From Xanthobacteraceae bacterium (GTDB lineage Bacteria > Pseudomonadota > Alphaproteobacteria > Rhizobiales > Xanthobacteraceae): DNA of 56,842 bases. Below, piece by piece: positions 36,907 through 45,014 of the stretch. Made by a program: the position numbers and the translations under genes. The stretch covers positions 1-56,842 of the forward strand of contig JARLJA010000093.1 of NCBI GenBank assembly GCA_031291445.1, written 5' to 3'. Within the stretch, counting starts at the first letter, position 1. The number at the start of each line of letters is the position of its first letter. The notes below the pieces were generated by a model that was not told the origin of the DNA, did no database searches, and worked only from the letters and a program-made list of their open reading frames with translations.

Positions 36907-36997
36907 GTCATTCCGGCGTGCGAACCCGGAATCTCTGCATTACCGTGAAGTTCGAGATTCCGGATCGGCCCGCTGGCGCGAGCCGTCCGGAATGACA
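36907..36997. repeat. Dispersed palindromic repeat, copy B
   Basis: Begins CGTCATTCCGG and ends CCGTCCGGAATGAC. Its second half is the reverse complement of the first half of copy A at 15170. It fills the gap between the convergent kinase and proC genes. Confidence 0.75.
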
Positions 36998-37014
36998 AGA
37001 GTATGGGTGTAAGA

Positions 37015-37848
37015 CTAGCCCGCCAGTTCCTGCGAACGCCTGGTCGCCGCCGCGACGGCGCGCTGCATCAGCGGCGCGAGGCCGTCCGGCGCCATCAGCA
37101 CGCCCAGCGCCGCGGCGGTGGTGCCGCCCGGCGAGGTCACGTTCTGCCGCAGCACCGCGGGATCGAGATCGGAGCGGTGCAGCAGTTCGCCGGAGCCCGC
37201 GACCGTCTCGCGCGCGAGACGGGTGGCGAGATCCGCCGGCAGGCCCGCGGCGACGCCGGCGCGGGCGAGCTCCTCGGCGAGCAGGAAGACGTAGGCCGGG
37301 CCGGAGCCGGAGACCGCGGTCACCGCGTCCATCAGCTTTTCCTCGGCCGCCCATTCCACCGCGCCGGTGGCGCGCAGCAGCTGATCGGCGAGGGCGCGCT
37401 GCGCCGCGCTGACCGTCGGCGCCGCGACCGCCACCGTGATGCCGCGGCCGATGGCGGCCGGCGTGTTAGGCATGGCGCGGACCACCGCTCCGCCGCAGAC
37501 CGCCTCGATGGCGGCGATCGGCACGCCAGCCATGATCGAGACCACCAGCGTGTGCGGGCCGACCAGAGCGCGCAGTTGCTCGCCCGCTTCCCGGAACATC
37601 TGCGGCTTGACCGCCACGATCAGCGTCGCTGCGGGCGCGCTGTCGGCCGGATTGAGCCGCAGTCCCCGGTGCCCCACCAGCGCGCGGATCTCGTCGGAGG
37701 GCTGCGGATCGATCACGGTGACCAGCTGCGGCGCGAGCCCGCGGGCGAGCCACCCGGACAGCATGGCGCCGCCCATCTTGCCGGCACCGGCGAGGGCGAG
37801 CGGGGTGGTGACGGCGGCGAGCGCGGCGGCATCGAGCGTGGTGGTCAT
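37015..37848 (-). CDS. proC: Pyrroline-5-carboxylate reductase
   Basis: A 277-residue NAD(P)H-dependent enzyme, last step of proline synthesis. The Rossmann start is LALAGAGKMGGAML, the middle motif RAMPNTPA, and the C-terminal signature lies in LRQNVTSPGGTTAAALGVL. ATG 37848 is chosen because the nucleotide fold begins about 17 residues later. It sits between the palindromic repeat and the GNAT gene, both on its strand or in its flanks. Confidence 0.95.
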   Translation of the reverse strand: MTTTLDAAALAAVTTPLALAGAGKMGGAMLSGWLARGLAPQLVTVIDPQPSDEIRALVGHRGLRLNPADSAPAATLIVAVKPQMFREAGEQLRALVGPHTLVVSIMAGVPIAAIEAVCGGAVVRAMPNTPAAIGRGITVAVAAPTVSAAQRALADQLLRATGAVEWAAEEKLMDAVTAVSGSGPAYVFLLAEELARAGVAAGLPADLATRLARETVAGSGELLHRSDLDPAVLRQNVTSPGGTTAAALGVLMAPDGLAPLMQRAVAAATRRSQELAG

Positions 37849-37921
37849 GGCATGTCCTGAAATGATCGGCCGGACCATAGCACCCGGGCGCGGGCCGATG
37901 TCCACCGCCAAGCGCGGTGGC

Positions 37922-38362
37922 TCATGGCGGCGAGCGGTCCAGTCTCTTCATGAAGAAATGCCGGCTCGGTCCCGGCGGAAAGTCGTCAATCCGGCCGAAT
38001 TCCTGAAATCCGTGCTTGAGGTAGAAGCCGGGCGCCTGAAAGGCGTAGGTGTCGAGCCAGACGCCGACGCAGCCATGGGTGCGGGCCTCCCGCTCGGTCT
38101 CGGCCAGCCGCCGCGATCCCAGGCCCTGGCGGCGCTGCCCCTGCGGCACGACGAACATCTCGATGAACAGCCACCGGTAGACGAAGCGGCCCCAGATTCC
38201 GCCGCCGCCGCGTCTGGAGTCGTCCTTGAGCAGGATCGCAAACGGCCGCCACGCGGTCGGGCCGCCGGCCTCGTCGTTGTAGGCGATCAGGGCCCTGGCG
38301 ATCGCCTCGCGATCGGCCGGATCCGGCGTCTCGGGGATGACGATGGCGGGGAGGCCGGGCAC
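37922..38362 (-). CDS. GNAT-family N-acetyltransferase
   Basis: A 146-residue single acetyltransferase domain. The acetyl-CoA loop is VVPQGQRRQGLGSRRL (Q-x-x-G-x-G type), preceded by strand FIEMFVV and followed by DTYAFQAPGFYLKHGFQEFG. The substrate is unknown. The start codon is GTG at 38362, 7 bp after the YbjN-domain gene stop, so the two are likely co-transcribed. Confidence 0.88.
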   Translation of the reverse strand: MPGLPAIVIPETPDPADREAIARALIAYNDEAGGPTAWRPFAILLKDDSRRGGGGIWGRFVYRWLFIEMFVVPQGQRRQGLGSRRLAETEREARTHGCVGVWLDTYAFQAPGFYLKHGFQEFGRIDDFPPGPSRHFFMKRLDRSPP

Positions 38363-38369
38363 GCCGGCT

Positions 38370-38870
38370 TCAGGCTTCGCCGACGGTGTCGAACAGCGCG
38401 GCGCTCATCGCCTCGGCGGCGGTCTTGCCGGCCCACACCACGAACTGGAACGCCGGATAGTAGCGCTCGCAGGTCTCGACGGCGCTCGCGAACATGGTCT
38501 CGCACTGGGATTCGGACGCCACCATGCCGTTCGGCAGCACCAGCGCCTGCCGGTACATGATCAGCCCCGATGAGGTCCACAGATCGAAGTGGCCGACCCA
38601 CATCTGCTCGTTGATCATCGCGATCAGCCGCTGCACGTCGGCGCGGCGCGCTTCCGGGATCTTCATGTCGAAAGCGCAGGCGAGGTGCAGCGCCTCGATC
38701 TCCGCCATCCACGTGAACGCAACCTCGTAGTCCGACCACCGGCCTTTCGACAGGATCGTCACCTCGTCGGCGCCGGAACGCTCGAAGGTCCAGTCGTTGA
38801 AAGCCGCGATCTCCTCGACCACCGTGATCGGGTTGCTGGAAGAATCGAGAGGGATGTCCAGTTGGGACAT
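38370..38870 (-). CDS. YbjN-domain protein
   Basis: A 166-residue cytoplasmic protein of the YbjN (DUF1790) family. WTFERSGADEVTILSKGRW and the central WMAEIEALHLACAFDMKIPE are characteristic. The family resembles type III secretion chaperones in fold and is otherwise poorly understood; E. coli YbjN affects motility and stress. ATG 38870 (MSQLDIPLD) starts the conserved part. It heads a pair with the GNAT gene, and proC follows. Confidence 0.85.
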   Translation of the reverse strand: MSQLDIPLDSSSNPITVVEEIAAFNDWTFERSGADEVTILSKGRWSDYEVAFTWMAEIEALHLACAFDMKIPEARRADVQRLIAMINEQMWVGHFDLWTSSGLIMYRQALVLPNGMVASESQCETMFASAVETCERYYPAFQFVVWAGKTAAEAMSAALFDTVGEA

Positions 38871-39268
38871 GATGTTCGCGTCCTGTCTTGTACCGAGGGT
38901 GCGCACGCCGAAAACAAGACGCCGGGAATCGCGCGAGGAAGTGTCGCGGCATGCCGCCTGGGACGGATCGGCGCGGTTCGATCGCGAACCGGGACGCCGT
39001 CCGGCGGCCAACCTTGCACCACGATTGATCAGTGATTTGCGGCGGGCGCGCAACCGGGTGCGAATCCCGTCCACAGGGTAGGGCGGGTTCGTCCACAGCT
39101 CGCTTGGCTGCGGCCAGAACAAAACGGAATCGCATCCGCGCGGGGGGCGCCGTTAACCTCTGTGGCGGCGCGGGGTGCATGCCCGGGCCCCACGCCGGCG
39201 GCGGGATGCTTGCGCGGGGGCGGCCGCTCTTGCATAGTTTTCATGCCGCCCGGACCGGGCGGCAGCGT
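38871..39268. other. 398-bp gap before the FMN riboswitch
   Basis: No gene is seen between the YbjN start (minus) and the riboswitch (plus). It holds both divergent promoters. A TTAACC at 39152-39157 and two GTCCACAG octamers 22 bp apart (39070-39077, 39092-39099) are visible but unassigned. A T-arm-like GGTGCGAATCCC is discussed and rejected as a tRNA. Confidence 0.5.
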
Positions 39269-39420
39269 GTTCTCAGGGCGGGGTGCAAGTCCCCACCGGC
39301 GGTAAACAGCGAATGCTGAAGCCCGCGAGCGCTCGTCGGGGCTGTCGCAGCGGTTCCCGGGGAGGCAGCAGATTCGGTGCAACTCCGAAGCCGACGGTGA
39401 CAGTCCGGATGAAAGAGAAC
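39269..39420 (+). ncRNA. FMN riboswitch (RFN element)
   Basis: All conserved blocks are present. Stem P1 is GTTCTC (39269-39274) with GAGAAC (39415-39420). The 5' block is AGGGCGGGGTGCAAGTCCCC and ACCGGCGGT; the junction contains AGCCCGCGAGCG; the 3' block contains GATTCGGTGCAACTCCGAAGCCGACGGT followed by ACAGTCCGGATG. It binds FMN and lowers expression of ribH2, whose ATG is 73 nt downstream. No hairpin with a U-tract follows, so control is more likely at translation initiation (inference). Confidence 0.97.
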
Positions 39421-39492
39421 GGGACGCGACGGCTGCGCGGGCGCGCGGCCGGCCGGCCCTGTGCCCTGATTCTGGTGCTGACGAGGAAGGCC

Positions 39493-40074
39493 ATGAATCA
39501 GACTCCGAGTGACTCCCCTGCCGGTTCCGCAAGTGACGTTGCGAGCGAGCCCCGCCGCGACGCCGGCGCGGATGCTCCGGCACTCGCCGCCCGGCCCCGC
39601 TTCGCGCGGCCGCATCGGGTGGCCTTCATCCAGTCGTCCCATCACGCCGACATCGTCGAGGCCTGCCGGCTCGCCTTCCTGGAGGAGGTCTCGGTCCACG
39701 GCATCGCCGCGAACCAGGTCGGCCTGTTCGTGGTGCCGGGCGCCTACGAGATCCCGCTGCACGCCCAGTTGCTGGCCAAGACCGGACGCTTCACCGCCAT
39801 CGTCGCGGCCGCGCTGGTGGTCGACAGCGGAGTCTATCGCCACGCCCATGTCGCCTCGACCGTGGTCAACGCGCTGATGCAGGTGCAGCTGCAGACCGAA
39901 ATCCCGATCTTCTCGGCGGTGCTGACGCCGCAGCAATTCCATGAACAGGCTGCGCAATTCGATTTCTTCCGCCAGCATTTCGCGCTGAAGGGCGTCGAGG
40001 TGGCGCAGGCCTGCCTGCACACGCTGTCGAGCCTGGATTTTCTCGGCAGCCAGGTCGCGGCGGGCCTGGAGTGA
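39493..40074 (+). CDS. ribH2: 6,7-dimethyl-8-ribityllumazine synthase, type II (RibH2)
   Basis: A 193-residue lumazine synthase condensing 5-amino-6-ribitylaminouracil with dihydroxybutanone phosphate, the penultimate riboflavin step. Type II features are HADIVEACRLAF, VPGAYEIPLHAQLLAKTG, GVYRHAHVASTVVNALMQVQL and VLTPQQFHE, close to Brucella RibH2, a decamer rather than an icosahedral enzyme. An approximately 38-residue Ser/Ala-rich N-terminal leader precedes the fold. ATG 39493 has GAGGAAGG before it. It is directly under the FMN riboswitch; no other rib synthesis gene is adjacent. Confidence 0.93.
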   Translation: MNQTPSDSPAGSASDVASEPRRDAGADAPALAARPRFARPHRVAFIQSSHHADIVEACRLAFLEEVSVHGIAANQVGLFVVPGAYEIPLHAQLLAKTGRFTAIVAAALVVDSGVYRHAHVASTVVNALMQVQLQTEIPIFSAVLTPQQFHEQAAQFDFFRQHFALKGVEVAQACLHTLSSLDFLGSQVAAGLE

Positions 40075-40117
40075 CGAATCGGCGCGGCAGCGACCGGACC
40101 GGCGCGCGGGGGCCGCG

Positions 40118-40657
40118 ATGAAGAAGGTCGGGCTGTTTGCCTTGTTCGTCCCGGTGGCGGTGCTGGCGGCCGGCCTGTTCGGCGTCCTGCACGACCAGAT
40201 CAGCTACTCGGTGTCGGCGGAGTATTTCACCCGGTTCAAGTTCGTTCAGTTCCGGCTGCTCGATCCCGGGGTCCCCGAACGCATCCGGGCCTGCGAGGTC
40301 GGCTTTCTGGCGGCCTGGTGGATGGGCGTTGCGCTCGGGATCGCCTGCGGGCTGGCGGGCTTCGTCCAGCGCTCGCCCGACCTGATGTGGCGGGCGCTGA
40401 TCTGGTCGGTTTGGCTCGGCGTCGGCTTGACCTTGACGGCCGCGCTCGCCGGTCTGTTCTACGGCTGGCACCAGACCGAGACGATCGATCTCGCGAACTA
40501 TGGCGGCTGGTTCATTCCGCCCGGGCTGGCGAATCTCCGCCGCTACCTATGCGCCGGCTACATGCACAACGCCGCCTATCTCGGCGGCGCGCTGGCGATA
40601 CCAGCGGTGTGGCTGTTCCATCTCGTCTTCAGGCTGCGCACCGCGTCGCAGCAGTAA
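40118..40657 (+). CDS. Multi-pass membrane protein of unknown function
   Basis: A 179-residue protein with four hydrophobic segments: about 4-24, 63-85, 92-114 and 150-172. The long loop between the first two is rich in charged and aromatic residues (FTRFKFVQFRLLDPG). I do not recognise a named family; similar proteins occur in Proteobacteria. It follows ribH2 by 43 bp and may share its riboswitch-controlled transcript. It converges on prs. Confidence 0.75.
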   Translation: MKKVGLFALFVPVAVLAAGLFGVLHDQISYSVSAEYFTRFKFVQFRLLDPGVPERIRACEVGFLAAWWMGVALGIACGLAGFVQRSPDLMWRALIWSVWLGVGLTLTAALAGLFYGWHQTETIDLANYGGWFIPPGLANLRRYLCAGYMHNAAYLGGALAIPAVWLFHLVFRLRTASQQ

Positions 40658-40698
40658 CAGGCGGCCGTTGCTGCGCGCGACGACCCGCCGCCGCCGGC

Positions 40699-41652
40699 TC
40701 AGTCGAACAGGCTCGACACCGATTCCTCGGCCGCGGTGCGGCCGATCGCGTCGGCGATCAGGCTCGCGATCGACAGCACCCGGATGTTCTGGGCGACGCG
40801 GATGGCCTCGGTCGGCTGGATCGAGTCGGTGATCACCAGCTCCTTGAGCTTGGACGACGCGATCCGCGCGGTGGCGCCGCCCGACAGCACGCCGTGGGTG
40901 ATGTAGCCGAACACTTCCTTGGCGCCGTTGGCGAGCAGCGCGTCGGCTGCGTTCACCAGCGTGCCGCCGGAATCGACGATGTCGTCGATCAGGATGCAGG
41001 TGTAGCCCTTGACCTCGCCGATCACGTTCATGACCTCCGACTCGCCGGCGCGCTCGCGCCGCTTGTCGATGATGGCGAGCGGCGCATTGATGCGTTTGGC
41101 GAGACCGCGCGCGCGCACCACGCCGCCGACGTCGGGCGAGACCACCATCAGGTTGGCGAGGTCGAAACGCTCCTTGATGTCGCGCACCATCACCGGCGAG
41201 GCGTAGAGGTTGTCGGTCGGGATGTCGAAGAAGCCCTGGATCTGTCCCGCGTGGAGATCTAGCGTCATGACGCGGTCGGCGCCCGCATGGGTGATCAGGT
41301 TGGAGACCAGCTTGGCCGAGATCGGGGTGCGCGGGCCGGCCTTGCGGTCCTGGCGGGCGTAGCCGAAATAAGGGATCACCGCGGTGATGCGGCGCGCCGA
41401 CGCGCGGCGCAGCGCGTCGGTGATGATCAGCAGTTCCATCAGGTGGTCGTTGGCCGGATACGAGGTCGACTGGATGATGAAGACATCCGAGCCGCGGACG
41501 TTTTCCTGAATCTCGACGAAGACCTCCATGTCGGCGAAGCGCCGCACGATGGCCCTGGTCAGTGGCAGCCCGAGCCACGCGGCGATGGCGTCAGCAAGCG
41601 CCGGGTTGGAATTTCCGGCGACCAGCTTGATCGCTCCGTTCTTGGCCGGCAT
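40699..41652 (-). CDS. prs: Ribose-phosphate pyrophosphokinase
   Basis: A 317-residue class I PRPP synthetase making PRPP from ribose-5-phosphate and ATP. The flexible-loop/ATP segment is [10 protein letters not shown], the metal-binding His is in [13 protein letters not shown], and the PRPP loop is [17 protein letters not shown] 41652 ([10 protein letters not shown]) gives normal length (E. coli 315). The upstream 200 bp is strongly palindromic and probably a structured leader or repeat. Confidence 0.96.
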   Translation of the reverse strand: MPAKNGAIKLVAGNSNPALADAIAAWLGLPLTRAIVRRFADMEVFVEIQENVRGSDVFIIQSTSYPANDHLMELLIITDALRRASARRITAVIPYFGYARQDRKAGPRTPISAKLVSNLITHAGADRVMTLDLHAGQIQGFFDIPTDNLYASPVMVRDIKERFDLANLMVVSPDVGGVVRARGLAKRINAPLAIIDKRRERAGESEVMNVIGEVKGYTCILIDDIVDSGGTLVNAADALLANGAKEVFGYITHGVLSGGATARIASSKLKELVITDSIQPTEAIRVAQNIRVLSIASLIADAIGRTAAEESVSSLFD

Positions 41653-41705
41653 CGCCGAATTCCCCCGTGGCGCAGTGGCAACGCTCTTCAACATCACAAG
41701 TGTCC

Positions 41706-41761
41706 CGAATCCGAAGTTCGCCTGACTGTGCCGCACGGTCCTCGAACGAACTTCGGATTCG
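41706..41761. repeat. 15-bp perfect inverted repeat in the prs leader
   Basis: Arms CGAATCCGAAGTTCG (41706-41720) and CGAACTTCGGATTCG (41747-41761) with a 26-bp loop. The nearer arm ends 54 bp before the prs ATG, so on the prs transcript it would be a long stem just upstream of the ribosome-binding site. Confidence 0.85.
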
Positions 41762-41786
41762 AAAGGACGCTCGTGATCCAAAATCG

Positions 41787-41859
41787 AAGTGTGGTTCGGC
41801 TGAGAAATTCCCCTGAGAGGTTGCTACAGGGTCTGGGGAATTTCTCAACCACCACACTT
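41787..41859. repeat. Second long inverted repeat in the prs leader
   Basis: Outer arms AAGTGTGGT (41787-41795) and ACCACACTT (41851-41859); inner arms TGAGAAATTCCCC (41801-41813) and GGGGAATTTCTCA (41835-41847). Together about 22 paired bases with a small internal loop. On the prs strand it is followed by TCGATTTTGG, a weak U-run, so it could act as an attenuator or be a mobile palindromic repeat. Confidence 0.8.
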
Positions 41860-42118
41860 TGCTCGCTGGGCTGGCTCGTTCGTCACGGCTTGGACCGGTG
41901 CAGCGAGGAAATAGCAAGGAGCGTGCCGGGCTGGCAATACGGCGGGCGCTGTTTTCCTGCGTAAAAACAGACCAATGCGCCGTCCCGGCCACGGTCGTCG
42001 GGGCCTCGCGGGCGGCGCGGTAAAGGCGCGCTTCGCGGCAAGGCTAAAACAGAGGTGATTCCGGTGGCGCGCGGTTCACCATCATGGGCCCGCCGCGCCC
42101 CCCTGGCCGTGCGGCGCC
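41860..42118. other. Intergenic region without recognised gene
   Basis: Between the prs leader palindromes and the stop of the lipoprotein gene. It contains an 8-bp inverted repeat CTGTTTTC...AAAACAG near 41950-41970. I see no tRNA, riboswitch or convincing ORF here. Confidence 0.4.
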
Positions 42119-42778
42119 TCACTGCGCGCTGAAGCCGAGCGCGACGCCGCGGTTCATGGCCGCAGGCGCGTCGGCGGGCGTGTCGGCGGGCGTGTCGGAA
42201 AGGCTCGCGACCGCCGGCCCGCTGCGATCCAGGGGCGGTCGTTCGGGGGGAGCGGTTCCATTGACGTAGCCCGAGAGGCTGATCAACGCGGACTGCGCGA
42301 TCCGCCGCAGCAAGGCGGCATCGGCGGCGGTCCAGGCATCGCGTCCGCCGTTCCGTCCGCCGTCCTCCTCGCCGCTCAGCCGCAGCACCCGCTGCTGGTT
42401 GCGGTCATAGACGTCCCATACCCAGGCGATCAGGGTCCGGCCGCCGCGCACCTGCGCCGACAGGTAGGCGCGCACGTGGTAGCCCGCGGGGGCGGTGCGC
42501 GACACCACGGCGACGTTGCGGCTCAGCGCCTCGCCGTCGAGCACCTGCACGAAGCGGTCGAACACCTGCGGCGGCGGACCGTCGATGGATTCGAAGGCGA
42601 CGGTATTTGTCGCGGCTGAAGTCGACACCAGGGTCGCCGAGGGACCGGATGCGGAAGGCGTCACGCCGCCGCAGCCCGCGAGCGTGGAGGCGGCGCCGAG
42701 CAGGATCAGCCCGAACACCCCGGTCGACGGATTCCGGCGCTTCAAATGCCGCGTCCTGGCAATGTCCCGCCGTCCCAT
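42119..42778 (-). CDS. Putative lipoprotein of unknown function
   Basis: A 219-residue protein with a lipoprotein signal: a hydrophobic stretch VFGLILLGAASTLAGC ending in lipobox LAGC. The mature part includes a compact middle (AFESIDGPPPQVFDRFVQVLDGEALSRN to WVWDVYDRNQQRVLRLSGE) and a Pro/Ala/Asp tail with a repeated DTPAD. Similar proteins are common but unnamed in Bradyrhizobium relatives. ATG 42778 is used; TTG 42799 is possible. It would need lgt (45 kb) and lspA (9.7 kb) for maturation. Confidence 0.75.
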   Translation of the reverse strand: MGRRDIARTRHLKRRNPSTGVFGLILLGAASTLAGCGGVTPSASGPSATLVSTSAATNTVAFESIDGPPPQVFDRFVQVLDGEALSRNVAVVSRTAPAGYHVRAYLSAQVRGGRTLIAWVWDVYDRNQQRVLRLSGEEDGGRNGGRDAWTAADAALLRRIAQSALISLSGYVNGTAPPERPPLDRSGPAVASLSDTPADTPADAPAAMNRGVALGFSAQ

Positions 42779-42842
42779 GCCCGCACTGTCCCGAACCAAA
42801 CTGCCCCGACCGCGGTCTCGCCGCCGGACGCCAGAGCGATAT

Positions 42843-42860
42843 CGTTAAAAACCCTTAACG
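42843..42860. promoter_or_regulatory. Inverted repeat CGTTAA-N6-TTAACG
   Basis: Perfect 6-bp arms (42843-42848 and 42855-42860) in the upstream region of the lipoprotein gene, 65 bp before its ATG. It also resembles a CtrA pair but with 6 rather than 7 spacer bases. Probably an operator in that promoter. Confidence 0.35.
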
Positions 42861-42945
42861 TCTAGGGCAGGGGCGCTGACGACGTGTTCCACACCGGGAC
42901 GAATCGGCGCCCGTCAGAGCTGGCGGAGCATCGCCGCCGCGGCCA

Positions 42946-43728
42946 CTAGCCTTCCAGCACCAGGGCGTGAACATGGCGGCCGTAATCCGGCTCGGCGCGG
43001 TGGACGGAGCGGCGGTAGCTGAAGAAGCGATCGTCCTCATAGGTGCAGATGTCGGGATCGTCGATCGCGGCGACGCCGGCGCGCTCCAGCCGCATCCGGA
43101 TGTAGCCGGCGAGGTCGAACATGGCGTGGCCGGTGCGCTCGGCCGGGGCGAAGAACCGGGCGTTGGCCGGATCGTCGCGGCCGAAGCGCAGCACGAACTC
43201 CTCGCCGACCTCGTAGCTGCGCTGGCGGATCAGCGGGCCGATCGCGGCGATGACGCGGCCGCGCGCGGCACCGAGCGCCTCCATCGCGGCCAGCGTCGCT
43301 TCCAGCACGCCGGTGAATGCGCCGCGCCAGCCGGCATGGGCCGCTCCGATGACCCCGGCGGCCGGATCGGCGAACAGAATCGGTCCGCAGTCGGCCGCGG
43401 TGACCCCGATCGCGAGCCCCGGGACGCGGGTCACGATGGCGTCGGCCCTGGGCCGCTCATCCTGGCGCCAGGGCGTCTCCGCCACCGCGACGTCGGGCGA
43501 ATGGACCTGATGGACGGTGAGAAAGTGCGACGGCTCGACGCCGAGCGCCGCCGCCATGCGCCGGCGGTTTTCCGCGACGCTGGCCGGATCGTCGGCCGAG
43601 CCGATGCCGCCGTTGAGGCTGGCATAGATGCCGTGCGAGACGCCGCCGTCGCGGGTGAAGAAGGCGTGGCGAAGGCCCGGCGCGGCGCCGAGCAATGGCG
43701 AGGCGAGCGGTGCGGTCGGCTGGCTCAT
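42946..43728 (-). CDS. pgeF: Peptidoglycan editing factor PgeF (laccase-domain/YfiH)
   Basis: A 260-residue multicopper-oxidoreductase-fold protein of the YfiH family. Conserved Cys/His boxes are TVHQVHSPDV, GVTAADCGPILFADP and GAAHAGWRGAF. In E. coli PgeF removes wrongly inserted amino acids from peptidoglycan precursors; others report purine nucleoside activities. Its ATG overlaps the stop of the midA-like gene by 4 bp (ATGA), indicating translational coupling. Confidence 0.93.
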   Translation of the reverse strand: MSQPTAPLASPLLGAAPGLRHAFFTRDGGVSHGIYASLNGGIGSADDPASVAENRRRMAAALGVEPSHFLTVHQVHSPDVAVAETPWRQDERPRADAIVTRVPGLAIGVTAADCGPILFADPAAGVIGAAHAGWRGAFTGVLEATLAAMEALGAARGRVIAAIGPLIRQRSYEVGEEFVLRFGRDDPANARFFAPAERTGHAMFDLAGYIRMRLERAGVAAIDDPDICTYEDDRFFSYRRSVHRAEPDYGRHVHALVLEG

Positions 43729-44870
43729 CCCACGTTCGTCCTGGCGGCGATGCTGGGCTCCGTCGGCGCCGGGTTGTCGGTCAGTCCGGCGAGTTCGGTG
43801 ATCGAGGGATGCGAGACGCCGAGCACCTTGAACAGGGATCCCATGCCGCTGCGCCCCCCTTCGGTCAGGCGTTTCAACCCGCTGGCGACCTCTTCCGAGA
43901 CCTGCGCGTTCGCCTTCGACATCAACGTCACGGCGCGGGTTTCGATCCCGAGCCGGCGCAGGAAGGCGCCCTGTTCGACCGGGCCATGCACCCGCGCGCC
44001 GATATCCTCGGCGGCCTGTGCCAGCGCCTGGAAATCGACGTGGGCGGTGACGTCGCACAGCCCCGGCGACTTCAGCGGATCGGCGAAGGTGTGGCGCGCG
44101 ATCGCCTGAAAGGTGTCGCCGGCGTCGCTGCGGGTGTGGCCGTAGTCGACGATCAGGGCCGCGCCGCCGAATTCCCGCGTGCGCCGCGCGATCTTCATGA
44201 TTTCCAGCGGCGGCCGCCATTCAAACACCGCACCGACCGGCGCGGCGCGCACCAGGGGCGGCAGCAGGACCTCGAAGCGTGGCGTCGGCTCGGCGGCCGT
44301 GCCGAAGGCGAGCCGGCCGGCGGCGTTGATCTCCACCACGCGCTCGTGCCAGCCGGTCTCCTTGCGGACCATCTGGTGGACCGGCAGCACGTCGAAGAAC
44401 TCGTTGGCCAGGATGATCGAGGGGCCTTCGGGCACTTCGTCGATGCTATCATGCCAGTGGACGTTCTTGACGCCGACCAGCGTGGCGCGCTGCTTGTCGC
44501 GCAGGCGGGTGTTGATCTCGACCAGATGGACGTGGCAGGCGAGGTAGAACGGCGGCAGCACGCGGATGGCGCGCAGCGCATCCATCATCAGCGTGCCGCG
44601 GCCGGGCCCGAGCTCGATCAGGCGGACGGCGTCGGGTGTGCCCATCGCCTTCCAGACCGAGGCAGCCCACAGGCCGAGCAGTTCGCCGAACATCTGGCTG
44701 ACCTCGGGCGCGGTGATGAAGTCGCCCTCGCGGCCGAGCGGATCGCGCGCGATGTAGTAGCCGTGCTCCGGATGGGTCAGGCACAGCTCCATGTAGCGCG
44801 ACACCGGCATCGGGCCGGTATCCTTGATCAGTCGTCGAATCTCGGCCTCGAGCAATGAGGATGTCGTCAC
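43725..44870 (-). CDS. SAM-dependent methyltransferase, MidA/NDUFAF7 family
   Basis: A 381-residue protein of the DUF185/COG1565 family. Motifs include YMELCLTHPEHGYY near the N-terminus and the SAM site LIELGPGRGTLMMDALRA. The mitochondrial homologue NDUFAF7 methylates an arginine of complex I subunit NDUFS2, so a role in complex I assembly is plausible but not shown. The start codon is GTG at 44870. It stands between lgt (144 bp upstream) and pgeF (4-bp overlap). Confidence 0.9.
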   Translation of the reverse strand: MTTSSLLEAEIRRLIKDTGPMPVSRYMELCLTHPEHGYYIARDPLGREGDFITAPEVSQMFGELLGLWAASVWKAMGTPDAVRLIELGPGRGTLMMDALRAIRVLPPFYLACHVHLVEINTRLRDKQRATLVGVKNVHWHDSIDEVPEGPSIILANEFFDVLPVHQMVRKETGWHERVVEINAAGRLAFGTAAEPTPRFEVLLPPLVRAAPVGAVFEWRPPLEIMKIARRTREFGGAALIVDYGHTRSDAGDTFQAIARHTFADPLKSPGLCDVTAHVDFQALAQAAEDIGARVHGPVEQGAFLRRLGIETRAVTLMSKANAQVSEEVASGLKRLTEGGRSGMGSLFKVLGVSHPSITELAGLTDNPAPTEPSIAARTNVG

Positions 44871-45014
44871 AATCAGCCCCGCCGCGGCCCCCTCGCGAGG
44901 AAAGCCGCTCCCAACCCTGTCGTCCCGCAGCCGCCTCGCGCGATTGGACGGCCCCCCGTGAGATGGCGACCATCAGGCTCGCGCATTCGCATGAGGCCCG
45001 CAAGGGCCGCATCC

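Noticed and set aside
39050-39085. T-arm-like sequence GGTGCGAATCCC suggesting a tRNA gene or an attachment-site remnant
   Set aside because: No D-arm, anticodon arm or pairing acceptor stem is found in the 80 bp upstream, and no CCA-proximal acceptor pairing can be made. Treated as chance similarity.
41860-42118. Small ORFs and possible small RNA between prs and the lipoprotein gene
   Set aside because: No ribosome-binding site, terminator or conserved-looking protein was seen; only a short inverted repeat.
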